Source of the DNA: Hyphomonas sp.
GTDB lineage: Bacteria > Pseudomonadota > Alphaproteobacteria > Caulobacterales > Hyphomonadaceae
Length of the DNA stretch: 64,000 bases
Reading direction: 5' to 3'
NCBI GenBank assembly: GCA_020638455.1
Contig: JACKIK010000002.1
Location: 186,001-250,000, forward strand
A program made the translations under genes and the position numbers. Shown here piece by piece: positions 1 to 8,371 of the stretch (position 1 is the stretch's first letter; each line of letters opens with the position of its first letter). The notes beneath the pieces were generated by a model, which was not told the DNA's origin, made no database searches, and saw only the letters and a program-made list of their open reading frames with translations.

Positions 1-1541
1 CTGGGAACGACCGCCTGGTAGTTGTCGATCTTGCCGTTCTTGATCACGATCCAGTGGGCGAGGGCACCTCTCGGTGCTTCCATGAAGCCGACGCCCTTGG
101 CCTCCTTGGGCCAGGTGGAGGGATCCCATTTCTCCGGGTTGTGCACGGAGACGTCGCCGCCCTTGATGTTACCGATGAGCGTATCGAGCCAGCCTTCCAT
201 CTGGTCGACAACGATCTTCGATTCGAGGGTTCGGGCTGCTGTACGCCCGAGAGTCGAGAACATGGCCTCGATCGGAAGATCCAACTGTTTCAGAGCATAG
301 TTGGCGAGGTCCCGCGTCGGCTCGTGGCCCGAAGCGTATAGCATGAGCACGCGGGAGAGAGGGCCGACTTCGACCGGATTGCCGCGCCAACGGGGGGACT
401 TCAGCCAAGAGTATCCCTTGTCGACGTCGAGCTGCTGGTAAGGAGGTTCGGGTCCGTCATAGTGCAGGGCCGTTTCGCCGGCATAGGGGTGCAGGCCCTT
501 GTCCTTGCCGTCCTCGTAATCATACCAGGAGTGCGCGACGAATTCCTCGACCTGTTCGGGATCGTTCAGATCGACGGGTTCGATATGGCTCAGGTCGCGG
601 TTCAGGATGACGCCCGAGGGAATGAGCCAGGAAGACGGATCGTCCATGCCCTTGGCCGGGAAGTCCCCGAACGTCATGAAGTTGCCGACGCCCTCGCCCC
701 GCGCAAACCAGTCCTTATAGAAGCTGGCGATGGCGAGCGTATCGGGAATGTACACATCCCGCACGAAGGCCTGCATGGAATGGATGATGGACCTCATTTC
801 TTCCAGGCTGATGATATTGATCGTCGTTGCCGCCGAGCCAGTTGCGCCGGGCGCCGCGCTGATCGGGCTCGGGGAGCCGCCGACAAGGAAATTCGGGTGC
901 GGGTTCTTGCCGCCGAACATGGCGTGCAGTTTGACGACGTCGCGTTGCCATGCGAGCGCCTCGAGATAGTGAGCGACCGCCATCAGGTTTGCTTCTGGCG
1001 GGAGCTTGTAGTCCGGATGCCCCCAGAAACCGTTGGCGAAGATGCCGAGCTGGCCCGCCTCGACAAACTGGCGAAGGCGTTTCTGCGTGTCGGCGAAATA
1101 ACCGGGGCTGGACTTCGCATATCCCGAAATCGACTGCGCAAGCGCGGAGGTCTGGGCCGGGTCCGCATTCAAAGCTGAAACCACATCGACCCAGTCGAGC
1201 GCGTGCAGGTGATAGAAATGCATCACATGGTCGTGCACATATTGCGCAGCGATCATCAGGTTGCGGATCAACTGCGCATTCGCTGGGATAGGATAGTCCA
1301 GCGCGTTCTCCACTGCCCGGACTGATGCAATTCCGTGAACCAGCGTGCAGACACCGCAGATGCGTTGCGCGAACGCCCAGGCTTCACGTGGATCCCTGTC
1401 TCTCAGGATGATTTCGATGCCACGCACCATCGTGCCGGAGCTGTAGGCCTGCGTAATGCCGCCGTTCGCATTCGTTTCGGCTTCAATGCGCAGGTGCCCT
1501 TCAATTCGGGTAATCGGATCAACGACAATGCGGTCGGCCAT
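1..1541 (-). CDS. hynL: [NiFe]-hydrogenase large subunit, Isp type, 3' end cut by window
   Basis: Large subunit of an uptake [NiFe]-hydrogenase (HynL/HupL/HyaB family). It carries the NiFe(CN)2CO site that splits H2 at the periplasmic face. The visible 513 codons begin with the family's ITRIEGH segment (about residues 10-16) and the L1 motif RICGVC (about 60-65), which supplies two of the four cysteine ligands. The C-terminal DPCxxC ligands and the peptide removed by the protease lie beyond base 1, so completeness cannot be judged. The ATG sits 6 bases after the isp2 stop. Coming last after hynS-isp1-isp2 is the arrangement known from Thiocapsa hyn and Aquifex hydrogenase I. Confidence 0.95.
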   Translation of the reverse strand, partial: MADRIVVDPITRIEGHLRIEAETNANGGITQAYSSGTMVRGIEIILRDRDPREAWAFAQRICGVCTLVHGIASVRAVENALDYPIPANAQLIRNLMIAAQYVHDHVMHFYHLHALDWVDVVSALNADPAQTSALAQSISGYAKSSPGYFADTQKRLRQFVEAGQLGIFANGFWGHPDYKLPPEANLMAVAHYLEALAWQRDVVKLHAMFGGKNPHPNFLVGGSPSPISAAPGATGSAATTINIISLEEMRSIIHSMQAFVRDVYIPDTLAIASFYKDWFARGEGVGNFMTFGDFPAKGMDDPSSWLIPSGVILNRDLSHIEPVDLNDPEQVEEFVAHSWYDYEDGKDKGLHPYAGETALHYDGPEPPYQQLDVDKGYSWLKSPRWRGNPVEVGPLSRVLMLYASGHEPTRDLANYALKQLDLPIEAMFSTLGRTAARTLESKIVVDQMEGWLDTLIGNIKGGDVSVHNPEKWDPSTWPKEAKGVGFMEAPRGALAHWIVIKNGKIDNYQAVVP

Positions 1542-1547
1542 CGCTCT

Positions 1548-2846
1548 TTATTCCTGTTCAATCAGATGATCGGCGAGCAGCTCAATCAGGCTGTCGCGCT
1601 TGTGGTCCCAATGGAAGTGCTCGGCACTTTCATCCATGGTCAGGCGGCAGTTGGCGCAGGACGAGATCAGGGTTTCGGCGCCTGTCTTCTCAACCTGGTC
1701 CATCTTGATCTGGAAGACCTTGTGCCTGAGGCCGGCCGCGCGCTCCATCGCCTGAACGCCGCCACCACCGCCGCAACACCAGTTGCGATTTCCGGTCGGG
1801 GTCATTTCGCGGAAGTCCGTTGCGAACCCGTCGAGCAGGTAGCGAGCCTCCTCGGTCGCGCCGCCGCGCCGCGAAACCTGACAGGGATCGTGATAGGTGA
1901 TTGATCCGTCGAAGCTCTTGAACTTCAGCTTTCCCTGGCGCTTCATTTCGGCAAGGAATTCCGTGATGTGCAGCACCTGGAAGGGAAGGGGGCGGCCAAC
2001 GATATTGGCCGCAGACCAGCGCATGACGCCGAAAGCATGGCCGCACTCCGGAATAACGACTGTCTTGGCGCCGACTTTTTCAGCCGCATGAACGATGCGC
2101 TCGATCATCGTCTTCGCAATGTCGCCGCGGCCCGAGAGGTAGCCGAAATTTGTGGACTCATATCCTTCGGAGCTGAATGTCCAGTCGACCCCGGTCGCGT
2201 TCATCAGCTTCGCCATGCCGACAATGGACTGTGGATACTTCATCATTTCGATGGATGACACGGTGAGCAGGACCTCGGCATGATCCTTGTCCAGCGGGAT
2301 GTCGATCTCATTGTCGTCGGCGAGCCATTCGATGCGGTCTTCCAGCGCTTCCTCGGTAAGGCCAAGCGGGCTGCCGCGATCACGCGAGTTTTCTGCCGCC
2401 GCGCGCAGGTCCGGTGGGCCAAGTCCCACTTTCGCAAACGCCTGCCGGGTCGCCGCGACGATCGACGAAATATCGATCGCCATCGGACAGACAATCGTGC
2501 AGCGTCCGCACATCGTGCAGCTGTCGAAGATCAGTTCTTCCCAGTGGGCAAGGTCATTGCGCGACACGTCGGGTGCAAGGCCGAGCCAGCCGAGCGGCGA
2601 GACGGAGCGCTTGTGCGCCTTGGCAATCGGGAACAGCTTGTAGGCCGGCGTATGCTTAGGGTCGCCGCTGGCGTGATAAAAGTGGCAGGCTTCCGCGCAC
2701 TGCCCACAGCGCACACAGGCTTCCGCATAGGTGGCGATACTTCCGCCAACCTGGGACAGGAGCTTGTGAGCCGCCTTTTTGACTTCCGCATCCGAGAGCT
2801 CGGCCGCAGTCTTGGTAACCGTCTGGTCAGTCGCGCTGCCGGTCAT
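1548..2846 (-). CDS. isp2: Isp2, HdrD/DsrK-like iron-sulfur electron-transfer protein of hydrogenase
   Basis: Cytoplasmic electron-transfer subunit of Isp-type hydrogenase, 432 aa. Two ferredoxin-type CxxCxxCxxxC motifs (about residues 44-54 and 110-120) should bind two [4Fe-4S] clusters. The C-terminal part has a CCG domain (CCGGGGG, then CANC), as in heterodisulfide reductase HdrD and DsrK. Its start overlaps the isp1 stop by 4 bases and it lies directly before hynL, so the four genes are co-transcribed and probably translationally coupled. The HdrD likeness raises the possibility that a disulfide or polysulfide is an acceptor. The physiological acceptor is inference. Confidence 0.93.
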   Translation of the reverse strand: MTGSATDQTVTKTAAELSDAEVKKAAHKLLSQVGGSIATYAEACVRCGQCAEACHFYHASGDPKHTPAYKLFPIAKAHKRSVSPLGWLGLAPDVSRNDLAHWEELIFDSCTMCGRCTIVCPMAIDISSIVAATRQAFAKVGLGPPDLRAAAENSRDRGSPLGLTEEALEDRIEWLADDNEIDIPLDKDHAEVLLTVSSIEMMKYPQSIVGMAKLMNATGVDWTFSSEGYESTNFGYLSGRGDIAKTMIERIVHAAEKVGAKTVVIPECGHAFGVMRWSAANIVGRPLPFQVLHITEFLAEMKRQGKLKFKSFDGSITYHDPCQVSRRGGATEEARYLLDGFATDFREMTPTGNRNWCCGGGGGVQAMERAAGLRHKVFQIKMDQVEKTGAETLISSCANCRLTMDESAEHFHWDHKRDSLIELLADHLIEQE

Positions 2847-3502
2847 AGTTGCGCTCCGCGATGGTTGAGATAGGCGCCCGTCCGCGCCCGGGAAATGAAG
2901 ACGATGAAAGCGTGCATGAGCTTGCCGAACGGCAGCCAGATGAGCAGCACGACGAAGGACAGGATGTGAACGGCCAGCGCCGTGTTGTAGGGCTGTATCA
3001 GGCGGCCGACCAGCATGTATCCGGTGATCAGCGGGGCGATGGTGACGGCCCAGCTGATATAGTCATCGAGTGTGGAAATCAGGCGCAGGACAGGGCTGGT
3101 CAACCGTTTGACCAGCGCTGCGATGAGCGACGCGATGGTCACGCCGCCCGCGATGTGGATCACAAAGTTCGGCAGCGACGGCCAGGCCGTCCCGAAGATG
3201 CTCTTGATCAGCTGGATGTGCGGCGCAAACCCGAACACGATCACGGCAAGTCCAAGGTGAAACACATAGCCGTTTATGGTGGTGAACATATTGGACCCGG
3301 TTGGGTGAATCTCCGGCCACATCCGGCGGAAGACCTCCCGCCCGCCGGCGATCGGACTGGGCAGCGCTCCTTTTCGGGCGGGCGTCAGGTCGCGCGCTTG
3401 TGGCGTGAACAGGAGGATCGCGAGACGCCACGTGACGCCGAAGCAGAACACGCCGATCGCAAATTGCAGCGCTGGGCCGCGGGCAAAGGAGAGAAGGTCC
3501 AT
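2843..3502 (-). CDS. isp1: Isp1, cytochrome b-type membrane subunit of hydrogenase
   Basis: Integral membrane protein of 219 aa related to NarI/HdrE/DsrM-type b cytochromes. Several hydrophobic helices are visible (near the N-terminus and around residues 65-85, 105-125, 145-165 and 175-200), with histidines inside or near helices as candidate heme ligands. It links the periplasmic dimer HynS-HynL to Isp2 and the quinone pool. An open frame extends upstream to about 3787, but that part overlaps hynS in another frame. The ATG at 3502, two bases after the hynS stop, is the sensible start. Confidence 0.9.
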   Translation of the reverse strand: MDLLSFARGPALQFAIGVFCFGVTWRLAILLFTPQARDLTPARKGALPSPIAGGREVFRRMWPEIHPTGSNMFTTINGYVFHLGLAVIVFGFAPHIQLIKSIFGTAWPSLPNFVIHIAGGVTIASLIAALVKRLTSPVLRLISTLDDYISWAVTIAPLITGYMLVGRLIQPYNTALAVHILSFVVLLIWLPFGKLMHAFIVFISRARTGAYLNHRGAQL

Positions 3503-3504
3503 GG

Positions 3505-4563
3505 CTACGTTTCCTTCGAATATTGCTTCTTGCGGTTGGCGGCGATCAGGGCTGCGCCCGCACCGAGTGCGACGCCGGCTGCAGCGGTCGCGCCTGCGAC
3601 CGTCCCGATACTGCTCGTGCGCGAGGGAAGCGACTTGTAGAAACCGCCCTGATCCCAGAAGTTCGGCGATCCGCAGGCAAAGCATGTATGCCCGGACTGG
3701 ATCGGGAAGGATGTCCCGCCGTTCCACTTGGTCGTCGCGCAAGTGTTGTACGCGATCGGGCCCTTGCACCCGACTTCGTAGAGGCACCAGCCCTTGCGCG
3801 CGCCTTCATCGTCGAAGCTCTTGGCGAACAGGCCGCGCTCATAGAAGGACCGCCGATAGCAGCGGTCGTGAATGGACTCGCCAAAGAAGGCGAGTGGCCG
3901 GTGCTTGTCGTCGAGTTCGGGCAGCGACCCGAAGGCAAGGATATGCGCGATCGTTCCGGTCATCGCCTCCGGTACGGGCGGGCAACCCGGAATGTTGATC
4001 AGGGGTTTGTTGCCAACGAGCTCCGAAATCGCCACGGCGCCGGTCGGATTGGGCTTGGCATAGGGCAGGCCGCCGAAAGCGGCGCATGTCCCGACTGCCA
4101 CAACGGCAAACGCGTTCTCGATTGTTGAGGCGAGGATGTCGACATTGGTGTGCCCGGCGATCATCGAATAGACGCCGCCATCCTTTGTCGGGACCGAACC
4201 ATCGACAACGACGATATACTTGCCCTTGTTCTCCTCCATCGACTGTTCACGCGCGAGTTCGGCCGCCTCGCCGGAAGCCGCCTGCAGCGTGTGGTGGTAG
4301 TCGAGCGAAATGAAATCGAAGATCAGGTCTTCGAGGGTAGGGCTGTACGAACGCGTGAAGGACTCTGTACAGCCGGTACATTCCTGAAAAGACAACCAGA
4401 TGACAGCTTGCCTTCGCGCTGCGGCGAGACCCTGCGCCATGGCCGGGGCCATTTTGGGTGACAATGCCATTGTCGAGGCCAGATAAGCGCAATATTTGCC
4501 GAATGCGCGCCGGGATATCCCGCGGCGACTCATGTGTTCGCCGAGTGTGCGATCTTTGGTCAT
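3505..4563 (-). CDS. hynS: [NiFe]-hydrogenase small subunit with Tat signal
   Basis: Small, FeS-containing subunit (352 aa) that wires the NiFe site to Isp1. The N-terminus has a twin-arginine motif (SRRAFGK, about residues 18-24) and the C-terminus has a hydrophobic Ala/Gly-rich anchor with a basic tail. The proximal-cluster motif reads ECTGCTES (about 61-68), with Gly where oxygen-tolerant group 1d enzymes have an extra Cys. The second supernumerary position (GTCAAFGG) is also Gly. A standard four-Cys proximal cluster is therefore expected, typical of Isp-type group 1e enzymes. The start overlaps the hupH stop by 4 bases. Confidence 0.96.
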   Translation of the reverse strand: MTKDRTLGEHMSRRGISRRAFGKYCAYLASTMALSPKMAPAMAQGLAAARRQAVIWLSFQECTGCTESFTRSYSPTLEDLIFDFISLDYHHTLQAASGEAAELAREQSMEENKGKYIVVVDGSVPTKDGGVYSMIAGHTNVDILASTIENAFAVVAVGTCAAFGGLPYAKPNPTGAVAISELVGNKPLINIPGCPPVPEAMTGTIAHILAFGSLPELDDKHRPLAFFGESIHDRCYRRSFYERGLFAKSFDDEGARKGWCLYEVGCKGPIAYNTCATTKWNGGTSFPIQSGHTCFACGSPNFWDQGGFYKSLPSRTSSIGTVAGATAAAGVALGAGAALIAANRKKQYSKET

Positions 4564-4997
4564 TCCGCCAATTCCTCCGTGCCCGTTTCACCTGCCTCGT
4601 CGAGATGCTCTCTCAGACGCGTGCGTCCTTCCCTGATGTCATCCGGATGTGACAACAGTATCTCTGGTATCCGCGTCACTTCGATCAGCTCCGCCGCGAT
4701 CCGGCCATCAGCGCCTTCATGGCGAACCCACCAGACGCCCGCTGTGCCGGTTTCCTCGATCCTGGATGGTCCTGCGACGTCGAGGTCCACCCGGACTTCG
4801 CCTTCACCGAGGCCTTCTTTCAGCATGTCGCGGTCAGCGTCCGTCATCGGCAGGCTGTGAAGGTCGATGATCCCAGTTTCTCCGGTTTCGATCAGGGTAT
4901 CGAGCAACTCAGCGATCTCCCGCAGCACTGCATCGGCCAAGCCTGTAACGAAAGGCGTTGTGTTTTCCGGTGCGCGGCGATCGATGAGGTTGCTCAT
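4560..4997 (-). CDS. hupH: HupH/HyaF-like hydrogenase maturation protein, short form
   Basis: Accessory protein of 145 aa resembling the C-terminal domain of HupH/HyaF, whose family members are implicated in small-subunit maturation. Usual HupH proteins are roughly twice as long, so this is a single-domain version. The segments IIDLHSLPMT and GVWWVRH and the acidic tail fit the HupH C-terminal domain. The ATG at 4997 overlaps the hupD stop by 4 bases, and its own stop overlaps hynS by 4 bases. A further in-frame extension upstream would lie inside hupD. The family call is moderately sure; the exact role is not shown by sequence. Confidence 0.75.
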   Translation of the reverse strand: MSNLIDRRAPENTTPFVTGLADAVLREIAELLDTLIETGETGIIDLHSLPMTDADRDMLKEGLGEGEVRVDLDVAGPSRIEETGTAGVWWVRHEGADGRIAAELIEVTRIPEILLSHPDDIREGRTRLREHLDEAGETGTEELAE

Positions 4998-5476
4998 GAG
5001 ACCGGCACCTCCATGCGCCACCGGTTCAGAATGTTCCGGACAGCTGCGGCCATTTCCGGAATGGCCCGCGCGACAGCCGGCGTAGGTTCAAGCCCGATCC
5101 CGATGTTCTCGGGCTCAACGGCTACAAGCGCGCGTTGTTCCGGACACGCGCCCATCAGCTTTGCGGCCGAGATAAGGTCAGCCAGCGCAACTTCATGCGC
5201 TGTGCTTTTGAGGCCCGCCATCTGGCGATCCATCTCTTCGCCCTCAAATGTGCGGACAGTCCCTGCATCCTCGCCGAAACGCGCGGCATCAACCGCGATC
5301 AGAGCGCAACAGTCCTCGATTTCAGGCAGGAGGTTCAGGCCGGCTGTCCCGCCATCGCACAGCACGACATCATCCGGAATGTCATTTTCAAGAAGATCGA
5401 TTACCAGCGGGCCGGCTGCATCATCCGCCAGAAGGCGGTTCCCCAAACCGAGGATCAAAGCAGTACGCACAGCCAT
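4994..5476 (-). CDS. hupD: Hydrogenase maturation endopeptidase
   Basis: Ni-dependent protease (HupD/HyaD/HynD family, 160 aa) that removes the C-terminal extension of the large subunit once nickel is inserted. The N-terminal GLGN followed by a DD pair (about residues 10-19), a central VDAA and a later His (HEV) match the conserved metal-binding positions of this family. It is the first gene of the structural operon hupD-hupH-hynS-isp1-isp2-hynL. The 179 bases upstream (5477-5655) separate it from hypB and may hold a promoter: TATAAT reads leftward at 5617-5622, but no convincing -35 accompanies it. Confidence 0.93.
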   Translation of the reverse strand: MAVRTALILGLGNRLLADDAAGPLVIDLLENDIPDDVVLCDGGTAGLNLLPEIEDCCALIAVDAARFGEDAGTVRTFEGEEMDRQMAGLKSTAHEVALADLISAAKLMGACPEQRALVAVEPENIGIGLEPTPAVARAIPEMAAAVRNILNRWRMEVPVS

Positions 5477-5655
5477 GCCGACATGCCTTTTCCCAAACCC
5501 ATCTCACCGGCAAATCTGCGCGGAGTGCCGCACACACATTCGGTCGCCCATAAGAATATTAGGTAGCAATCATCTGTTACGCTTTGCGTTCGGTCAAGGC
5601 GCCGCAGAAAAATGAAATTATACGAGCCGCGCGTCGCGATTCGCTGGTCGACCTT

Positions 5656-6525
5656 TCATTCTGCGGCGGTTCGCAGCTGACCATTCAGACCTTCGAGCCA
5701 CTGCACCCATGCGGCGAGGCCCGGCGCGCCCGTCGCAGATGCCCGCAGCACGTCGAGGCGGGGCCGCACTTTGCGTGCGTTCGCAATCAGGGCCTCAACA
5801 TCGAAGGTCAGGTGCGGCAGCAGGTCCATTTTCGAGACGATCATCGCGTCCGCCGTCGAGAACATCTCGGGATATTTCAACGGCTTGTCTTCGCCTTCCG
5901 TCACGCTGGCCAGCACCACGCGGCGGGCTTCGCCGAGATCGAAGCTCGCCGGGCAAACCAGATTGCCGACGTTCTCGATGAACAGGATACCTCCCCTCGG
6001 CAGGGCGATGTGATCGATCGCAGTGGCAACCATGTCCGCATCAAGATGGCAGCCTTTGCCGGTGTTGACCTGCAAGGCGGGAACGCCCGTCTCGCGAATC
6101 CGGGCGGCATCGTTCGAGGTCTGCTGGTCGCCCTCAATGACCGCAATCGGCACGCGATCCTTGAGGGATTTGATGGTTTCAACGAGAAGCGTCGTCTTGC
6201 CCGAACCGGGGCTCGACATGAGATTCACGGCGACCACGCCCTCACGTTCGAGCCGTGCGCGATTGCGGGCGGCGATTTCGTCGTTCCTGGACAGGATCGA
6301 GCGTTCGATCTCGATGAGGCGCGACTGGCTCTGCCCGGCAACGTGCACGCCGGCGGCACCTGCTCCGAAATCGAGCGCGCCATCCGGTCCATGACTGTGA
6401 TCGTGATGGTGATCGTGGTGCTGCCCATGGTGATGCCCGTGGTGATGCGAGTGCCCATGACCGTGATCGTGGTCGTCGCCTTCGATATGGATTTCACCCT
6501 CGCCACAGCCGCACACGGTGCACAT
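5656..6525 (-). CDS. hypB: Hydrogenase nickel incorporation GTPase HypB
   Basis: GTPase (289 aa) that inserts nickel into the large subunit with HypA. The N-terminus carries the CxxCxC high-affinity metal motif (C2, C5, C7), followed by a histidine-rich stretch (about residues 19-45, 17 His) of the kind that stores nickel. The G1 loop SSPGSGKTT lies at about 104-112, and the G domain continues with EGDQQT and SKMD motifs. It starts one base after the hypA stop. It is last in the hypC-hupK-hypA-hypB set. Confidence 0.97.
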   Translation of the reverse strand: MCTVCGCGEGEIHIEGDDHDHGHGHSHHHGHHHGQHHDHHHDHSHGPDGALDFGAGAAGVHVAGQSQSRLIEIERSILSRNDEIAARNRARLEREGVVAVNLMSSPGSGKTTLLVETIKSLKDRVPIAVIEGDQQTSNDAARIRETGVPALQVNTGKGCHLDADMVATAIDHIALPRGGILFIENVGNLVCPASFDLGEARRVVLASVTEGEDKPLKYPEMFSTADAMIVSKMDLLPHLTFDVEALIANARKVRPRLDVLRASATGAPGLAAWVQWLEGLNGQLRTAAE

Positions 6526-6526
6526 C

Positions 6527-6868
6527 TCAACATACCTCCAGGGATTTGATCTTCATTTCTTCGCCGCCGGTGACAACGATCTGGTATGACCCACATTCGG
6601 GGCAGGCGTCACCCTTGCGGCTTATCTCGACATTCTTCTGGCAGTCGAAGCAGTAGGCCATTCCAGGCACGGTCAGAATCTCAAGCTCGGCGCCGTCGCA
6701 GCATGTCCCCCGCATCGCCGCATCGAATCCAAATGTCAGGGCGTGGGGATCAACACAGGCGAGCGCACCGATCTCCAGTACGACCCGCTCGACCCGGCCG
6801 AACCCCCGATGGGTGGCCTCTGTCTCGATGGTTTCGACGATGCTCATGGCCAGCGACATTTCATGCAT
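6527..6868 (-). CDS. hypA: Hydrogenase nickel metallochaperone HypA
   Basis: Small nickel chaperone (113 aa) that works with HypB. The protein begins MHEMSLA, with the conserved His2-Glu3 nickel site. The C-terminal zinc finger is CFDC...CPEC. Longer in-frame starts exist upstream but would lie inside hupK; the MHE start at 6868 is diagnostic. It overlaps the hupK 3' end by 8 bases, which suggests coupled translation. Confidence 0.95.
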   Translation of the reverse strand: MHEMSLAMSIVETIETEATHRGFGRVERVVLEIGALACVDPHALTFGFDAAMRGTCCDGAELEILTVPGMAYCFDCQKNVEISRKGDACPECGSYQIVVTGGEEMKIKSLEVC

Positions 6869-7901
6869 CGGCCCGCACCTCGCCGGCCGCAATGCTGCAC
6901 GGCGCGCACGGGTCGAGCGCTGCGACGAGCCAGCGGCCCTGTTCCTCCAGCCGGGCCGGATCGAGGGATCGGGCATAGTGGTCCAGCGGGCCGCCGGGGG
7001 CGAAATTCCAGTCCGTCGGCGCGGATGCCTGCCAGGAGGTGACGATGTCTTCTTCCAGCGCGATGACGTGGCGAAGTCGCCCGCGCGCGGTCATTGAGAC
7101 GCCGATACCGCTTCCTGAAATGCCTGATGGCGTATTCACGGGCGCAGCCGGCCGGATACGGGACACCGCAAGTTCGAGACGGGCGAGCAGCATGCCGGCA
7201 TGATCGGCCTGCGCCGCAAACCAGTCGCCGAGCCGGACCGGCTCTGTCCTGAATTCCGCCAGGCTGCGCGGCGTTTCTTCGCGCCTATCCCGCACGGGCA
7301 GGGCACCGGCATTCCCGATTTCGGAGGCGAGCGCTGGCAGCGGATCGAACACGTGTCCTCCGGAAACCTCATTGGCTGCATCGACCACGCGCGCCGCAAC
7401 ATCGGACAGCCCGTCAAAGCATTCGGCCAAGGCATAGAATGCCTGCGTGGCGGCATCATGATTGAAATCAATTGGCGCGCCGCCAGGGGTCAGCCAGCCA
7501 CCCGGAAAAATCGCTGCCGCCAAAGCATCACTTGCCTGGCGTGCATTGCGGACCTTCGCGGGCATTTCAGTTTCGCCGATCAGTCCGGGCCAGACGAGTG
7601 CCTGACGCCAGATGCACTGCGCCACGGACTCGGCAAGAACAACTGCGCCGCGGGCGGCACCTTGCCCGTCCGGAAGTTTGATGCCGGCCGCGGCCTCTAT
7701 GGCGCCTAGCCCTGCCGCCGTGTGCGCGCGGGGGCATACCGCGAAGATGAGTCCGGGAATACGGACAACGTCCTGCCAGCGCCGTCCGGATGTAACGCTG
7801 AGCGCATTATCCGGCCCCGAAGCGCGGACGGCGCTTCGAACTGAGCCGGGTACACCGTCGAGGACAAGTTCGTAGCTTCGCAGGGCGCCGTGTGTGCTCA
7901 T
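6861..7901 (-). CDS. hupK: HupK-like hydrogenase assembly protein, large-subunit paralogue
   Basis: Protein of 346 aa resembling a degenerate [NiFe]-hydrogenase large subunit. The C-terminal region retains DPCAPCS, a copy of the Ni-ligand DPCxxC motif. The N-terminal ligand pair is reduced to a single Cys near VCPRAH (about residue 56). HupK proteins are thought to act as scaffolds or cofactor-transfer factors during NiFe(CN)2CO assembly, not as catalysts. It sits between hypC and hypA, and its start lies 54 bases after the hypC stop. The call rests on the motif plus context. Confidence 0.85.
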   Translation of the reverse strand: MSTHGALRSYELVLDGVPGSVRSAVRASGPDNALSVTSGRRWQDVVRIPGLIFAVCPRAHTAAGLGAIEAAAGIKLPDGQGAARGAVVLAESVAQCIWRQALVWPGLIGETEMPAKVRNARQASDALAAAIFPGGWLTPGGAPIDFNHDAATQAFYALAECFDGLSDVAARVVDAANEVSGGHVFDPLPALASEIGNAGALPVRDRREETPRSLAEFRTEPVRLGDWFAAQADHAGMLLARLELAVSRIRPAAPVNTPSGISGSGIGVSMTARGRLRHVIALEEDIVTSWQASAPTDWNFAPGGPLDHYARSLDPARLEEQGRWLVAALDPCAPCSIAAGEVRADA

Positions 7902-7955
7902 GCCTGCGTCACCGGGCTGTGGTGAACTGCTCGGGCCGGACAGCGGGAAAGGGCA

Positions 7956-8267
7956 TCACCCATCTTTTGTTCCTGCAGGGTACAGGCCGGGCGGGATCTC
8001 GGGCTTCCGGTCGATCAGGTCCTGGATGAGATGCTCGTAGTCGCGCCCTTCCATTGCGGCTGCGACGGCCTTGGCCGCATTCCCGATCTCTACGGCTTCG
8101 GCTTCGGTCAGGGCGCGGATTGCGGATCCAAGATGGACGAGTACATGCTGACCTACCGGAAGTTCGCCGATGAGCGCCAGGCTGACCGTTTGCGATCGTC
8201 CGCCGCTTTCGCATACCGCGACAAATCCGTCAGTTCGGACAATGCGCATGGGTACGCCAAGGCACAT
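7956..8267 (-). CDS. hypC: HypC/HupF family hydrogenase chaperone
   Basis: Chaperone of 103 aa that carries the Fe(CN)2CO group and/or holds the large-subunit precursor open. The N-terminus MCLGVP has the essential Cys2. The C-terminus (about residues 75-103) is longer than in minimal HypC proteins, as in HupF forms. It is the first gene of the minus-strand hyp set, and 8268-8371 must carry its promoter. HypC normally acts with HypD, but no hypD, hypE or hypF is present in this window. Confidence 0.92.
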   Translation of the reverse strand: MCLGVPMRIVRTDGFVAVCESGGRSQTVSLALIGELPVGQHVLVHLGSAIRALTEAEAVEIGNAAKAVAAAMEGRDYEHLIQDLIDRKPEIPPGLYPAGTKDG

Positions 8268-8371
8268 CTTGCTCGACCTTTCCCGAAGCTCGTGCCTGAG
8301 AGAACATCATAATCTTCTGAACCGTCAACACCCGCCCATCGTCGCAGTGGGCGCGATTGCGGCGGAAGCGG

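Noticed and set aside
3503..3787. Upstream extension of isp1
   Set aside because: The extra 95 codons lie inside hynS in another frame; the ATG at 3502 gives the normal Isp1 length.
5617..5622. Possible sigma-70 or sigma-54 promoter before hupD
   Set aside because: TATAAT is present on the minus strand but without a matching -35, and no GG-N10-GC sigma-54 element with correct spacing was found; kept only as a note under hupD.
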